DNA from: Zwartia panacis
GTDB lineage: Bacteria > Pseudomonadota > Gammaproteobacteria > Burkholderiales > Burkholderiaceae_B
Assembly (NCBI RefSeq): GCF_030410395.1
Contig: NZ_JAUHHF010000006.1
Span: 1 to 64,000, forward strand
DNA: 64,000 bases
Direction: 5' to 3'
The position numbers were made by a program, and so were the translations under genes. Positions 1 to 8,074 of the stretch are shown piece after piece. Within the stretch, counting starts at the first letter, position 1; every line of letters begins with the position of its first letter. A model generated the notes under the pieces. That model searched no databases, was not told the origin of the DNA, and saw nothing but the letters and a program-made list of their open reading frames with translations.

Positions 1-66
1 CCGTGAAACACCTTAGCGCCGATGATAGTGGACGTACGTCTGTGAAAGTAGGTCATCGTCAAGCTC
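1..66 (+). rRNA. rrf: 5S rRNA, 3' part (gene begins before the window)
   Basis: The first bases match the 3' half of a betaproteobacterial 5S rRNA. They contain the conserved CGCCGATGATAGTG segment followed by GTGAAAGTAGGTCATCGTCA, and end near AAGCTC, which would pair with the missing 5' end. A strong terminator follows within 10 nt. An rRNA operon on the + strand therefore ends here. The exact 3' end is uncertain by a few bases. An 84-codon open frame over this stretch is not a gene. Confidence 0.88.
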
Positions 67-74
67 TTACCCTC

Positions 75-110
75 AAAACCCCTCAGGCCTCGCCTGAGGG
101 GTTTTGTCTT
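75..110 (+). terminator. Rho-independent terminator of the rRNA operon
   Basis: A perfect 14-bp inverted repeat (AAAACCCCTCAGGC / GCCTGAGGGGTTTT) with a 3-nt loop CTC, running into TTTTGTCTTT. It sits directly after the 5S rRNA end, the expected place for rRNA operon termination. Confidence 0.93.
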
Positions 111-234
111 TGCTGCTTTGTCTTTGAGCGCGTGTTTCAGAATCGTTCTATACACTACGCCAATCATGTAAGATTCTCACCGTGGGTTGATACGTACTCG
201 CACTCGCTGGCTGATCATCAAAGGAGCACTTTAA

Positions 235-591
235 ATGTCAAACGAACAGAGTCCTGAAGGCAAATCACCGATCGATTTGCGTACTCTTACACATGTGGCA
301 TACGGACTTTTTGCGCTTGGTCTGCTGAGCGGAGGTGTATTCGGCGTGGCGACTGTCGCAGCGATGGTATTGCTTTATGTCAAGCGTCCAGATGCAGCCG
401 GGACTGTTTATGCCTCACATTTTGATTGGCTGATGCAAACTTTCTGGTGGGGCTTGCTTGCTTTGGTGATAAGCGGAATCGCGACCTATATTTACATTGG
501 CTGGATTGGGGTCTTGGCAACGGGAATCTGGATTTTGTACCGTTTGATCAAAGGCTGGCTTGCGTTGCTTGAGTGGAGCGCACCGAATTAA
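235..591 (+). CDS. Small inner-membrane protein, DUF4870-like
   Basis: A 118-residue protein with a polar N-terminus and about three hydrophobic segments (roughly residues 20-48, 68-90 and 88-108), so an integral membrane protein. The motif DAAGTVYASHFDWL in the first loop is typical of a conserved Tic20/DUF4870-like membrane family common in Burkholderiales; no function is established for it. The start is ATG with a clear AAGGAG at 221-226. It stands alone between the rRNA operon end and a bidirectional terminator, so it is probably transcribed by itself. Family assignment is from memory of the motif pattern. Confidence 0.8.
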   Translation: MSNEQSPEGKSPIDLRTLTHVAYGLFALGLLSGGVFGVATVAAMVLLYVKRPDAAGTVYASHFDWLMQTFWWGLLALVISGIATYIYIGWIGVLATGIWILYRLIKGWLALLEWSAPN

Positions 592-610
592 AAGCTTAAA
601 GAAGTTAATT

Positions 611-640
611 AAAAAGGGCACTCACAGAGTGCCCTTTTTT
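611..640. terminator. Bidirectional terminator between convergent genes
   Basis: Perfect 13-bp inverted repeat AAAAAGGGCACTC / GAGTGCCCTTTTT with loop ACA. A and T runs on the two sides give a U tract in either direction. It serves the membrane protein gene to the left (+) and the SWIB gene to the right (-). Confidence 0.92.
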
Positions 641-690
641 GTACTGATCATTTGAAAAATCTCAAATGTTTTCTTCAGCACGAAATCTCT

Positions 691-1086
691 TTACTTCAAG
701 TGACCGCTCACGATTTTGGTCAGTTCGAACATTGAGACTTGAGCTTTGCCAAACAGAGGCTTGAGCTTTTCGTCAGCATTGATGTTGCGACGATTCTTTG
801 GATCCTGGAGGTCGTGCTTTTTAATGTAATCCCAAATTTTCTTGGTCACTTCAGTGCGTGGCACAGCGGCGGCACCAATCACGGCAGCCAACACAGCGCT
901 CGGTGTCAACGCTTTCATAAATGCGGCATTGGGTGTACGCGCCACTTTTTTAGCAGCGGGTTTTGCTGCGGCAGTTTTCTTAACCGCAACTTTCTTCACT
1001 GCGGGTGCCTTCTTTGCAGCAACTTTTTTTGCGGCAACTTTTTTGACAGCGACTTTCTTTGCGGCAGGTTTTTTGGCGGTGGCCAT
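691..1086 (-). CDS. SWIB/MDM2-domain protein with lysine/alanine-rich histone H1-like tail
   Basis: 131 residues in two parts. Residues 1 to about 50 are a low-complexity tail of repeated AAKKVA/VKK units, strongly basic and H1-like, so probably DNA-binding. Residues about 55-131 form a SWIB domain (LTPSAVLAAVIG ... IWDYIKKHDLQDPKNRRNI ... FELTKIVSGHLK). Such proteins occur in many Burkholderiales and in chlamydiae and are thought to act as chromatin-associated proteins, though the role in proteobacteria is not settled. The start at 1086 is preceded by AGGAG and the protein then begins MATAKKPAAKK. An in-frame extension to 1191 lacks a ribosome site and is unlike the family. Confidence 0.88.
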   Translation of the reverse strand: MATAKKPAAKKVAVKKVAAKKVAAKKAPAVKKVAVKKTAAAKPAAKKVARTPNAAFMKALTPSAVLAAVIGAAAVPRTEVTKKIWDYIKKHDLQDPKNRRNINADEKLKPLFGKAQVSMFELTKIVSGHLK

Positions 1087-1161
1087 GTGGGCTCTCCTAG
1101 GGAACGGATTAATGTGCACAACGGGCGCAGCATAACGCTTCTCAGAGTGAAAGACAAAGAA

Positions 1162-1191
1162 TTTATATAGAAAGTCGCGAAATTGTCTCAA
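1162..1191 (-). promoter_or_regulatory. Sigma70-type promoter of the SWIB gene
   Basis: On the minus strand TTGAGA (complement of 1186-1191) and TATAAA (complement of 1162-1167) are separated by 18 bp. Both boxes match the consensus at five of six positions. The predicted transcript would have a leader of about 70 nt before the ATG at 1086. Confidence 0.55.
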
Positions 1192-1305
1192 ATGGCGCAG
1201 TTTTATCTAACACGGGTAAACTCACGAAAATGATCCAGGATGAGTAGAAAGCTGATGTAGCACACTGGATTTCACTTGGTTTTATCCTTTTTAATATCAA
1301 AGATT

Positions 1306-2493
1306 ATGTACCCAAGATCTCCGCTTGCAGCGATCCAACAATTTCACAAAGAACTCGTCGCTGTCCGTCGAGATTTGCATGCCAATCCTGAAATTGGCTT
1401 TCAAGAGTTGCGAACCTCCGGGATTGTCGCGGGCGCTTTGACCGCACTTGGCGTCGAAGTCCATCGAGGGATTGGACGGACCGGCGTGGTGGGTGTTATC
1501 AAAGGTCAGAAGACTGACTCCGGAAAAATGATCGGTCTACGGGCGGATATGGATGCCTTGCCGATGAGCGAGGAGAGTGACGTTGAATATTGCTCGACGG
1601 TTCCCGGGATGATGCATGCGTGTGGCCATGATGGACACACAACAATATTGCTGGGCGCAGCTAAATATTTGATGCAGAACAGAAATTTCAACGGTACCGC
1701 CGTATTGATTTTTCAGCCTGCGGAAGAAGGTCTTGGGGGAGCCCAGGCCATGGTGGAGGACGGCTTATTCGAGCGTTTTCCTTGCGATGCCATTTATGCG
1801 CTCCACAACTGGCCCGGCTTGCCCGCTGGCATGATTGGCATTAATCCGGGTCCGATGATGGCGGCTTCTGACAAATTTGAGATCACAATCAAAGGTCGCG
1901 GTGGCCATGGCGCGCACCCGTACCAGACCATCGACCCGATCGTGGTGGCAGCAAACTTAGTGACTGCGCTTCAGACGATCGTATCCAGAAATGTACATCC
2001 TTTGGAGGCGGCGGTTTTGTCTTTTGGCCATATCAATGCGGGCCATGCCACGGCAGCAAGCGTGATCCCCGGTCAGGCAAAACTTGTAGGTACAGTTCGT
2101 ACTTTTAGTGATGCTGTGCAACAACTCGTAGAAACGCGGATGCGTGCTTTGATACATTCGGTGGCCGAGGCGTTTGGCGCCACGGTGGAGTTTCACTATC
2201 AGCGCAACTACCCCGCGACCATCAACACAGCTGCCAACGCCCATTTTGTGGCGGATGTGGCGACTGAGCTTTTCGGATCGGAGCGCGTGGTGCGTGATAT
2301 GACGCCCTCCATGGGATCGGAGGATTTTTCTTTCATGTTAAAGAAAGTGCCCGGTGCTTATTTCAGGCTTGGCCAAGGCGGAGCGGAAGACGGCAGGTAT
2401 CTGCATAATCCGAGATTCGACTTCAATGACGAGGTGATTCCCGTCGGCAGCGCAACATTTGCCGCGCTTGTTGAGCGAAGCATGCCTTTGTAG
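1306..2493 (+). CDS. M20 family amidohydrolase (hippurate hydrolase/amidase-like)
   Basis: 395-residue metallopeptidase-fold enzyme of the M20D group, which cleaves N-acyl amino acids such as hippurate to an amino acid and a carboxylic acid, or removes indole-acetyl conjugates. Visible signatures are GLRADMDALPM, the metal-binding HACGHDGH near residues 103-110, the QPAEEG segment with the catalytic Glu pair, the dimerisation-domain GRGGHGAHP, and the C-terminal MGSEDFSFML. There is no signal peptide, so it is cytosolic. An in-frame TTG lies 30 nt upstream, but the ATG at 1306 gives the usual family N-terminus. A paralog lies at 33634-34830. The real substrate cannot be told from sequence. 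Confidence 0.88.
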   Translation: MYPRSPLAAIQQFHKELVAVRRDLHANPEIGFQELRTSGIVAGALTALGVEVHRGIGRTGVVGVIKGQKTDSGKMIGLRADMDALPMSEESDVEYCSTVPGMMHACGHDGHTTILLGAAKYLMQNRNFNGTAVLIFQPAEEGLGGAQAMVEDGLFERFPCDAIYALHNWPGLPAGMIGINPGPMMAASDKFEITIKGRGGHGAHPYQTIDPIVVAANLVTALQTIVSRNVHPLEAAVLSFGHINAGHATAASVIPGQAKLVGTVRTFSDAVQQLVETRMRALIHSVAEAFGATVEFHYQRNYPATINTAANAHFVADVATELFGSERVVRDMTPSMGSEDFSFMLKKVPGAYFRLGQGGAEDGRYLHNPRFDFNDEVIPVGSATFAALVERSMPL

Positions 2494-2557
2494 AGCACTA
2501 TCAATCTTCATAGCGCCCTCAGCCATCACAACAACCCACACCTCATAAAGCATCAGC

Positions 2558-3613
2558 ATGACACAAAATACCCTCACGATCACACGTCCTGACGACTGGC
2601 ATTTGCATTTGCGCGATGCCGAAGCCCTCAAGGCTGTCGTCGGTGATACTGCTCGGCAGTTTGCGCGCGCAATCATCATGCCCAACCTCAAACCACCCGT
2701 CACGACCGCAGCGTTGGCAGTCGCTTATCGCGAGCGTATCGAGCAGGCGTTAGCCGAAGTCGGTGTGGCACCGGGCGTTTTTACACCTTTGATGACCTTG
2801 TATTTGACCGACAACACGCAACCCGATGAGGCTGTTCGAGCTTACGAATCGGGTGCCGCAGTGGCGTTCAAGCTATACCCAGCCGGCGCGACCACGAACT
2901 CTGATGCTGGCGTGACGGACTTGCTGGCACGTTGCAGCGCCGTGCTAGAGGCGATGCAACGCATTGGCATGCCACTGCTGGTTCACGGTGAGGTCACCGA
3001 TCCATCTGTGGATGTGTTTGATCGCGAGGCTTTGTTCATTGATCGCGTGATGATTCCCTTGCGAAAATCTTTCCCCGCCTTGAAGGTCGTCTTTGAGCAC
3101 ATCACCACCAAGGAAGGCGCGGAATATGTGCGTGATGCAGAGGGACCTGTGGCGGCAACGATTACCGCGCAACATCTGCTTTACAACCGTAATGCGATTT
3201 TTCAGGGTGGCGTACGACCGCATTATTACTGTTTGCCTATTTTGAAGCGCGAAGTGCACCGTCGCGCGTTGGTCGAGGCTGCTACGAGTGAGAGCCCACG
3301 TTTCTTTCTAGGTACCGATAGTGCGCCGCACTCCAAAGGCCTCAAAGAGCATGCCTGTGGGTGTGCGGGTTGTTATACAGCGCACCATGCAATGGAGTTG
3401 TATGCAACGGCTTTTGATGCCGCAGGGAAAATCGACAGACTCGAGGCTTTCGCAAGTTTCAGAGGTCCGGATTTTTATGGGTTGCCGCGCAATACTGGCA
3501 CCATGACTTTGGAGCGAGCGGATTTCACGATCCCAACGGAACTCCCGTTTGGAAAGGAGACGATTGTTCCGCTCGCCGCAGGTGAAACGCTGAAGTGGCG
3601 CGTGAGAGCCTAA
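2558..3613 (+). CDS. pyrC: Dihydroorotase
   Basis: 351 residues, class II (E. coli PyrC type) dihydroorotase of the amidohydrolase superfamily. It interconverts carbamoyl-aspartate and dihydroorotate in pyrimidine synthesis. The zinc motif HLHLRD is near residue 15, the lysine that becomes carboxylated lies in [14 protein letters not shown], further ligands are in LLVHGE and VFEHITT, and the catalytic Asp is in FLGTDSAPH. Length is normal for the class. Its TAA stop ends exactly one base before the stop of the convergent uup gene, with no terminator between them. Confidence 0.96.
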   Translation: MTQNTLTITRPDDWHLHLRDAEALKAVVGDTARQFARAIIMPNLKPPVTTAALAVAYRERIEQALAEVGVAPGVFTPLMTLYLTDNTQPDEAVRAYESGAAVAFKLYPAGATTNSDAGVTDLLARCSAVLEAMQRIGMPLLVHGEVTDPSVDVFDREALFIDRVMIPLRKSFPALKVVFEHITTKEGAEYVRDAEGPVAATITAQHLLYNRNAIFQGGVRPHYYCLPILKREVHRRALVEAATSESPRFFLGTDSAPHSKGLKEHACGCAGCYTAHHAMELYATAFDAAGKIDRLEAFASFRGPDFYGLPRNTGTMTLERADFTIPTELPFGKETIVPLAAGETLKWRVRA

Positions 3614-5503
3614 TCAGGATTGTCTGGCTTCAAGCGCTTCCCAGCGCGCGAAGTGCTTGACCAGCAGGGCTTCGATTTCGGTCAGCCGAGTCTGAATTGT
3701 TGTCAGCTTGGCTGGATCGTTTTTGTAAAGCTCGCTGTTGCCCATTTCCGCAACGAGGGCTTCTTGCTCTTGCTCAAGCTGTTGAATTTCAATTGGCAGC
3801 TGTTCGAGCTCTTTCACCTCCCAGGGCGCAAGCTTGTTCGGACGCGCTTTGCTACTGGACGTCGCTGCAATGCCCGGAGCGGCTTGACTTGAGCCCCCCC
3901 GAGGCTGATTGGCGGAACCTGTCGCCACAGGCGTTTGGTCGGGAGCTTGACTGGATGGTTGTGGCGCAGCTTTCAGCTGGGCAATGGCGGAAGGGCCTTG
4001 CGTGGTTTTGCGCTGACGTTCCCAATCCGCGAATCCACCTACATAATCTTTCCAGCGGCCATTTCCTTCGCTGGCGATAGTTTGTGTCACGACGTTATCC
4101 AGAAAGGTTCGGTCATGGCTGACTAGCAGGACTGTGCCCGGATAGTCTTGCAAGAGCTCCTCGAGTAATTCGAGCGTTTCGATATCAAGATCGTTGGTCG
4201 GTTCATCCAGCACCAGAATATTGGCCGGGCGGGCGAACAGTCTCGCCAGGAGTAATCGGGCGCGCTCGCCTCCCGAGAGGCTTTTCACAGGTGAGTGGGC
4301 GCGCGCAGGCGCAAATAAAAAATCACCGAGATAGCTCATGACATGTTTGCGTGTACCACCGATTTCAATCCATTCGCTTCCAGGGTTGATGACATCGGCC
4401 AGCGATGCATTCTCATCGAGCTGACTACGCATTTGATCGAAATATGCCACGCTCAGATTGGTGCCGAGTTTGACTGTGCCGCTGTCGGGCTGCAGGGTCC
4501 CAAGAATCAGCTTGAGGAGCGTTGATTTGCCCGCACCGTTGGGACCAATCAAGCCAATGCGGTCACCGCGCATGATGGTGGTCGAATAATCACTCACTAC
4601 GCACCGGTCGCCAAAGGACTTGCTGACGTGCTCGAGTTCGGCGACGAGTTTTCCGGAGCGTTGTCCGGCGTCAAGTGCGAGCTGAACATTGCCTTGGCGG
4701 TCACGTCTGTCGGCGCGCTCGCGGCGAAGCTGTTCGAGTCTGCGCACGCGACCCTCGTTACGTGTTCGGCGCGCTTCAACGCCTTTGCGTATCCAGATTT
4801 CCTCCTGAGCCAGAAGCTTGTCGAAGCGGGCGTTTTCCAGACGCTGGGACTCGAGCCATTGGGCTTTGCGAACTTGCCACTCTGAAAAATTACCCGGAAA
4901 GCTCAGCAGCGCGCCCCGATCGAGCTCAACGATACGCGTGGCGATTGCATCCAGAAAGCGCCTGTCGTGTGTAATGACAATCGCGCTACCTGGCCATTGC
5001 TTGAGTGTGTTTTCGAGCCAGTTGATCCCGTCGAGATCCAGGTGGTTGGTCGGTTCATCCAAAAGCAACAGACTGGGCTCATTGGCCATGGCGCTGATCA
5101 GTGCCACGCGCTTGCGCATGCCGCCCGAAAGGGTGCCGACGATCGCTTCAGGAGGCAGCCCCAGTTTGTCGATGAGGGCGCGTACGCGAGAGGCCCGATT
5201 CCAGTCTTCACTATCCGGATCGTATTCTCCAAACACTGCTTGTTCGATTGTGAGGGTCTCGTCGAGTTCTGGCTCTTGTTCGACCGTCGCGACTTTGACA
5301 TGTCCTGCGATATTGATGGTGCCATCATCCGGTTGTGTGCGGCCGTCGAGCAAACGAAGTAGTGAGGATTTGCCGGCGCCATTGCGCCCAATCAAGCCAA
5401 TGCGTTCGTGCGCGTGAATGGCTAGATCCGCTCCGTCAAGAAGCGGGTGGTGACCATAAGCGAGGTGAACGGCGTTGAGGGTAATCAGGGCTTGGCTAGA
5501 CAT
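3614..5503 (-). CDS. uup: ABC-F family ATPase (Uup)
   Basis: 629-residue soluble protein with two ABC ATPase domains and no membrane part. Walker A motifs GRNGAGKSS (about residue 39) and GPNGAGKST (about residue 320), signature motifs LSGGMRKR and LSGGERAR, and Walker B LLLLDEPTNHLDL and ILVLDEPTNDLDI are all intact. The interdomain linker carries the Arg-rich segment ARRTRNEGRVRRLE typical of Uup. Residues about 530-629 form a proline/alanine linker and a coiled-coil tail, as in Uup, which binds branched DNA and associates with ribosomes. ATG start at 5503. Assignment to Uup rather than another ABC-F member rests on the C-terminal coiled coil. Confidence 0.93.
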   Translation of the reverse strand: MSSQALITLNAVHLAYGHHPLLDGADLAIHAHERIGLIGRNGAGKSSLLRLLDGRTQPDDGTINIAGHVKVATVEQEPELDETLTIEQAVFGEYDPDSEDWNRASRVRALIDKLGLPPEAIVGTLSGGMRKRVALISAMANEPSLLLLDEPTNHLDLDGINWLENTLKQWPGSAIVITHDRRFLDAIATRIVELDRGALLSFPGNFSEWQVRKAQWLESQRLENARFDKLLAQEEIWIRKGVEARRTRNEGRVRRLEQLRRERADRRDRQGNVQLALDAGQRSGKLVAELEHVSKSFGDRCVVSDYSTTIMRGDRIGLIGPNGAGKSTLLKLILGTLQPDSGTVKLGTNLSVAYFDQMRSQLDENASLADVINPGSEWIEIGGTRKHVMSYLGDFLFAPARAHSPVKSLSGGERARLLLARLFARPANILVLDEPTNDLDIETLELLEELLQDYPGTVLLVSHDRTFLDNVVTQTIASEGNGRWKDYVGGFADWERQRKTTQGPSAIAQLKAAPQPSSQAPDQTPVATGSANQPRGGSSQAAPGIAATSSSKARPNKLAPWEVKELEQLPIEIQQLEQEQEALVAEMGNSELYKNDPAKLTTIQTRLTEIEALLVKHFARWEALEARQS

Positions 5504-5551
5504 GTTTGATGCGGCTGGAAAAAGAAGTTGAGTCCGCTATTGTCGCAGGAG

Positions 5552-5578
5552 TTGGCTTGGCCGGTATGGCCTTACAAT
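5552..5578 (+). promoter_or_regulatory. Promoter of rnpB
   Basis: A -10 box TACAAT at 5573-5578 lies 7 nt before the predicted 5' end of the RNase P RNA. The best -35 candidate is TTGGCT at 5552-5557, with a short 15-bp spacer. The -10 is convincing by position; the -35 is weak. Confidence 0.55.
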
Positions 5579-5584
5579 GCAAGC

Positions 5585-5994
5585 GCAAGACAGATCGGGC
5601 AATCGCGGTGCTTCGTGCATCGAGGAAGGTCCGGACTCCACAGGGCGGGATAACGGTTAACGACCGTCCGTCGTCCCATGCGCAAGCGTGTGGACGGCGA
5701 GGACTAGGGCCACAGAGACGAGTCTGCAGTGAGGGTGTGCCGCAAGGCGCGCACCGCCACGGTGTAGCCGTGGTGTAGGGTTCGCTTGTCGAGCCTGGCA
5801 TTGCAGGGTGAAACGCGGCAACCTCTATCCGGAGCAACACCAAATAGGCATGCGTGTGGTTTCGGCCACGACGGGCGGCTCCGTCCAAGTATGCGGGTAG
5901 GTGGCTAGAGCATTTCAGCAATGAAATGCCCAGAGGAATGATTGCCGACCCATGCAAATGGGTTTACAGAATCCGGCCTATAGATCTGTCTTGC
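5585..5994 (+). ncRNA. rnpB: RNase P RNA, bacterial type A
   Basis: The catalytic RNA that matures tRNA 5' ends. The conserved 5' core GAGGAAGGTCCGGACTCC is at about 5621-5638, and the 3' core ACAGAATCCGGCCTA is at about 5966-5980. The ends pair as helix P1: GCAAGACAGATC at 5585-5596 is the exact complement of GATCTGTCTTGC at 5983-5994. The length of about 410 nt fits type A RNAs of betaproteobacteria. It is transcribed divergently from uup. No clear intrinsic terminator follows. Confidence 0.95.
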
Positions 5995-6157
5995 ACTTCT
6001 CTTGCACTCTCCTCGGGGTTATCCCTATGTTAAGTGTTGATATTCAACATTTACTAGATGTCCCAATCGCATGATTTATTTGATTATTTCGTTTTTGTGA
6101 CTTGTGCAAAAACGACTCTAAGTCCTTGTCGCCATTGAAAAAAATCCTATTTCCAGC

Positions 6158-6186
6158 TTGACCAGAATTAATCATTCACTTAGAGT
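6158..6186 (+). promoter_or_regulatory. Sigma70-type promoter of the dcw cluster (Pmra)
   Basis: TTGACC (6158-6163), a 17-bp spacer, then TAGAGT (6181-6186). Transcription would start near 6193, giving a leader of about 35 nt before mraZ. The -10 box overlaps the first unit of the MraZ repeat array, so MraZ binding there would block initiation. Confidence 0.65.
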
Positions 6187-6219
6187 GGTGAAAAGTGCAT
6201 ATTTGTGCAACTAAGTGGG
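6185..6219 (+). promoter_or_regulatory. MraZ operator: four GTG(G/C) units at a 10-bp period
   Basis: GTGG, GTGC, GTGC and GTGG begin at 6185, 6195, 6205 and 6215, exactly one helical turn apart, with A/T-rich spacers. MraZ is known to repress its own promoter by binding tandem TGGG-type repeats at a 10-bp spacing. Here the array covers the -10 box through the ribosome-binding region of mraZ. The two inner units read GTGC rather than GTGG, so they are weaker matches. Confidence 0.65.
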
Positions 6220-6227
6220 GTAATTCG

Positions 6228-6656
6228 GTGTTTCAAGGAAGTAGTGCGCTCACGCTGGATGCAAAAGGTCGGATCAATATCCCGACCCGGCATCGCGACG
6301 CTCTGGTCGAGCAGGCGCAAGGCTGTCTGACGATTACACGACACCCCGACGGTTGTTTGCTGGTCTATCCACGGCCCGAGTGGGAGCAAAAGCGGGAACA
6401 AATCGCCGCATTTCCCATGTCGGCGCGTGCGCTTCAGCGTTTGCTGCTCGGTAATGCTCAAGACGTCGAGATTGATGGCTCTGGGCGTGTGCTTGTGGCG
6501 CCTGAGCTCAGGCTGGCAGCGGGTATGTCGCGTGACGTCATGTTGTTGGGGATGGGTGCGCACTTCGAATTATGGGATGCCGCTGCTTTGACGCGCCGAG
6601 AGGCTGCTGATTTGTCGCAAGGCATAGGTGATGTTTTAAATCAGTTTTCGTTTTAG
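6228..6656 (+). CDS. mraZ: Transcriptional regulator MraZ
   Basis: 142 residues, an AbrB-like double swapped-hairpin protein that represses the dcw operon. Both copies of the MraZ repeat are visible: LTLDAKGRINIPTRHR near residues 8-23 and a second DGSGRVLVAPELR near residues 87-99. A GTG start at 6228 gives the family N-terminus (M)FQGSSALTLDAKGR and has GTGGGG upstream as ribosome site. The in-frame GTG at 6195 would add 11 residues unlike the family and lies inside the operator. First gene of the dcw cluster, 3 nt before rsmH. Confidence 0.94.
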   Translation: MFQGSSALTLDAKGRINIPTRHRDALVEQAQGCLTITRHPDGCLLVYPRPEWEQKREQIAAFPMSARALQRLLLGNAQDVEIDGSGRVLVAPELRLAAGMSRDVMLLGMGAHFELWDAAALTRREAADLSQGIGDVLNQFSF

Positions 6657-6659
6657 TCC

Positions 6660-7727
6660 GTGACTGTGTTCAGCCATCGGCCCGTGCTGCTCGAGCCGAC
6701 TGTCGAATCCTTGGTGTTGCCTGAGTATGGTAAGCGCGCATCGAAGACTTCGGCCAACACGGATTTCCAGACGACACGATTGTCTGGGATTTTTGTTGAT
6801 GGCACGTTCGGACGTGGCGGGCACTCGAGATTGTTGCTGGAAAAGTTAAATCCGGACGCAAGGCTGTTTGTATTTGATAAGGATCCGCAGGCTATTGAGG
6901 TGGCGCAAGAGTTGGCTCGTCAGGATCGTCGTGTGACGGTCATCCACGAGGGCTTTGGTGACATGTTGAGTGCCTTGTCGGCTCTGGGCGTGAGTGAAGT
7001 AGATGGGGTGATGTTGGATCTGGGGGTTTCTTCACCGCAGATCGACGATGCCGCAAGAGGGTTTTCTTTTATGCGCGAAGGTCCGCTCGATATGCGGATG
7101 GACACGACGCGCGGTGAGACAGTGGCGCAATGGTTGGCGCTGGCTAGTGTTGATGAGATGCGGGAGGTCATAGTTCGATATGGCGAAGAACGGTTTGCTT
7201 TTCAGATTGCAAAGGCGATTGCTGCTCGCCGCGCAACAAGTCCGCTGCTTACCACGCTCGACCTCGCCGAGCTCGTGTCAAGCACCGTTCGCACGCGCGA
7301 AAAGGGCCAGCATCCGGCTACACGCACCTTTCAAGCTTTACGGATTTACATCAATCGGGAGCTCGAAGAGCTCGAGGGCGCCCTCCAGGCAACTCTGACA
7401 TTATTGAAAACAGGCGGACGTATGGCCGTGATTAGCTTCCACTCTCTGGAAGATCGCGTCGTCAAGCAGTTCATCACCGCAGCATCCCGTCCGGAAGCTG
7501 CGTACGCCCGCCTCCCCCTTCGCGAAAGCGAAATGCCTCAGCCTGTACTGCTCGCCTTAGCGCGTGTGCTGCCTTCGGACAGTGAAATCAGTGAGAACCC
7601 TCGTTCGCGTTCTGCTGTTTTGCGCGTGGCTGAGCGGACTTCAACGGCTTTGCCATCAGGTGGCGCGGCGACCTTTTCGCCCGCACCGATCGAGTCGGGC
7701 TCTCGACACAAACGGGGAGGACGCTGA
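6660..7727 (+). CDS. rsmH: 16S rRNA (cytosine(1402)-N(4))-methyltransferase
   Basis: 355-residue SAM-dependent methyltransferase modifying C1402 in the 16S rRNA decoding centre. N-terminal HRPVLL, SAM-binding [38 protein letters not shown] and the C-terminal [14 protein letters not shown] are all present. About 18 extra residues (about 22-42) sit between the N-terminal motif and the SAM motif, making it longer than the roughly 313-residue E. coli enzyme. GTG start at 6660; a second GTG at 6666 is possible. The stop overlaps the ftsL start by one base. Confidence 0.95.
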   Translation: MTVFSHRPVLLEPTVESLVLPEYGKRASKTSANTDFQTTRLSGIFVDGTFGRGGHSRLLLEKLNPDARLFVFDKDPQAIEVAQELARQDRRVTVIHEGFGDMLSALSALGVSEVDGVMLDLGVSSPQIDDAARGFSFMREGPLDMRMDTTRGETVAQWLALASVDEMREVIVRYGEERFAFQIAKAIAARRATSPLLTTLDLAELVSSTVRTREKGQHPATRTFQALRIYINRELEELEGALQATLTLLKTGGRMAVISFHSLEDRVVKQFITAASRPEAAYARLPLRESEMPQPVLLALARVLPSDSEISENPRSRSAVLRVAERTSTALPSGGAATFSPAPIESGSRHKRGGR

Positions 7728-8074
7728 TGGGTCGAGTCTGCGTCCTGGTTGGTCTGGTCTTGATGGCGTCGGCTTTGTCTCTCGTGACGGCTCGGTATCA
7801 GGCCCGGCAACTCTACGATCAACTTGATCGCTACAAGGCGCAGTCGCGCGAACTTGAAATCGAATGGAGAAGACTCCAGCTGGATCGCGCCGCCGAGTCG
7901 AGCAATTCCAAGGTCGATCGTCTGGCGCGCGAAGAGCTCAAGATGACGGGGATTGTGCCTGACCGCACTGTTTATGTGTCGCAGCCTTCGCTCGGTCAGT
8001 CGACTCATGCTGCGCCAGCAAGAAGTGCCGAACAGAACAACGCGCAGACAAGTTCGCGTGGAGGCGTGCGATGA
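7727..8074 (+). CDS. ftsL: Cell division protein FtsL
   Basis: 115-residue single-pass membrane protein of the divisome, partner of FtsB and FtsQ. A transmembrane helix occupies residues about 4-22. It is followed by a heptad-like coiled coil (residues about 25-70) and the conserved region VDRLAREELKMTGIVPDRTVYV. The tail beyond residue 90 is polar and variable. The start overlaps the rsmH stop (TGATG) and the end overlaps ftsI by 4 nt, which indicates translational coupling. Confidence 0.92.
   Translation: MGRVCVLVGLVLMASALSLVTARYQARQLYDQLDRYKAQSRELEIEWRRLQLDRAAESSNSKVDRLAREELKMTGIVPDRTVYVSQPSLGQSTHAAPARSAEQNNAQTSSRGGVR

Noticed and set aside
3-257. 84-codon open frame at the left edge
   Set aside because: It lies over the 5S rRNA 3' end and its terminator and has no ribosome site.
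739-1170. Open frames opposite the SWIB gene (143 and 97 codons)
   Set aside because: They are mirror images of the AAKK repeat region, giving Phe/Ala- or Cys/Phe-rich low-complexity translations. No ribosome site.
4818-5417. 199-codon frame antisense to uup
   Set aside because: Antisense to conserved ABC ATPase sequence, Ser/Arg-rich, no family resemblance or ribosome site.
5496-5957. 153-codon frame on the minus strand over rnpB
   Set aside because: The region is structured RNase P RNA with conserved core sequence and a paired P1 helix; the frame is incidental.
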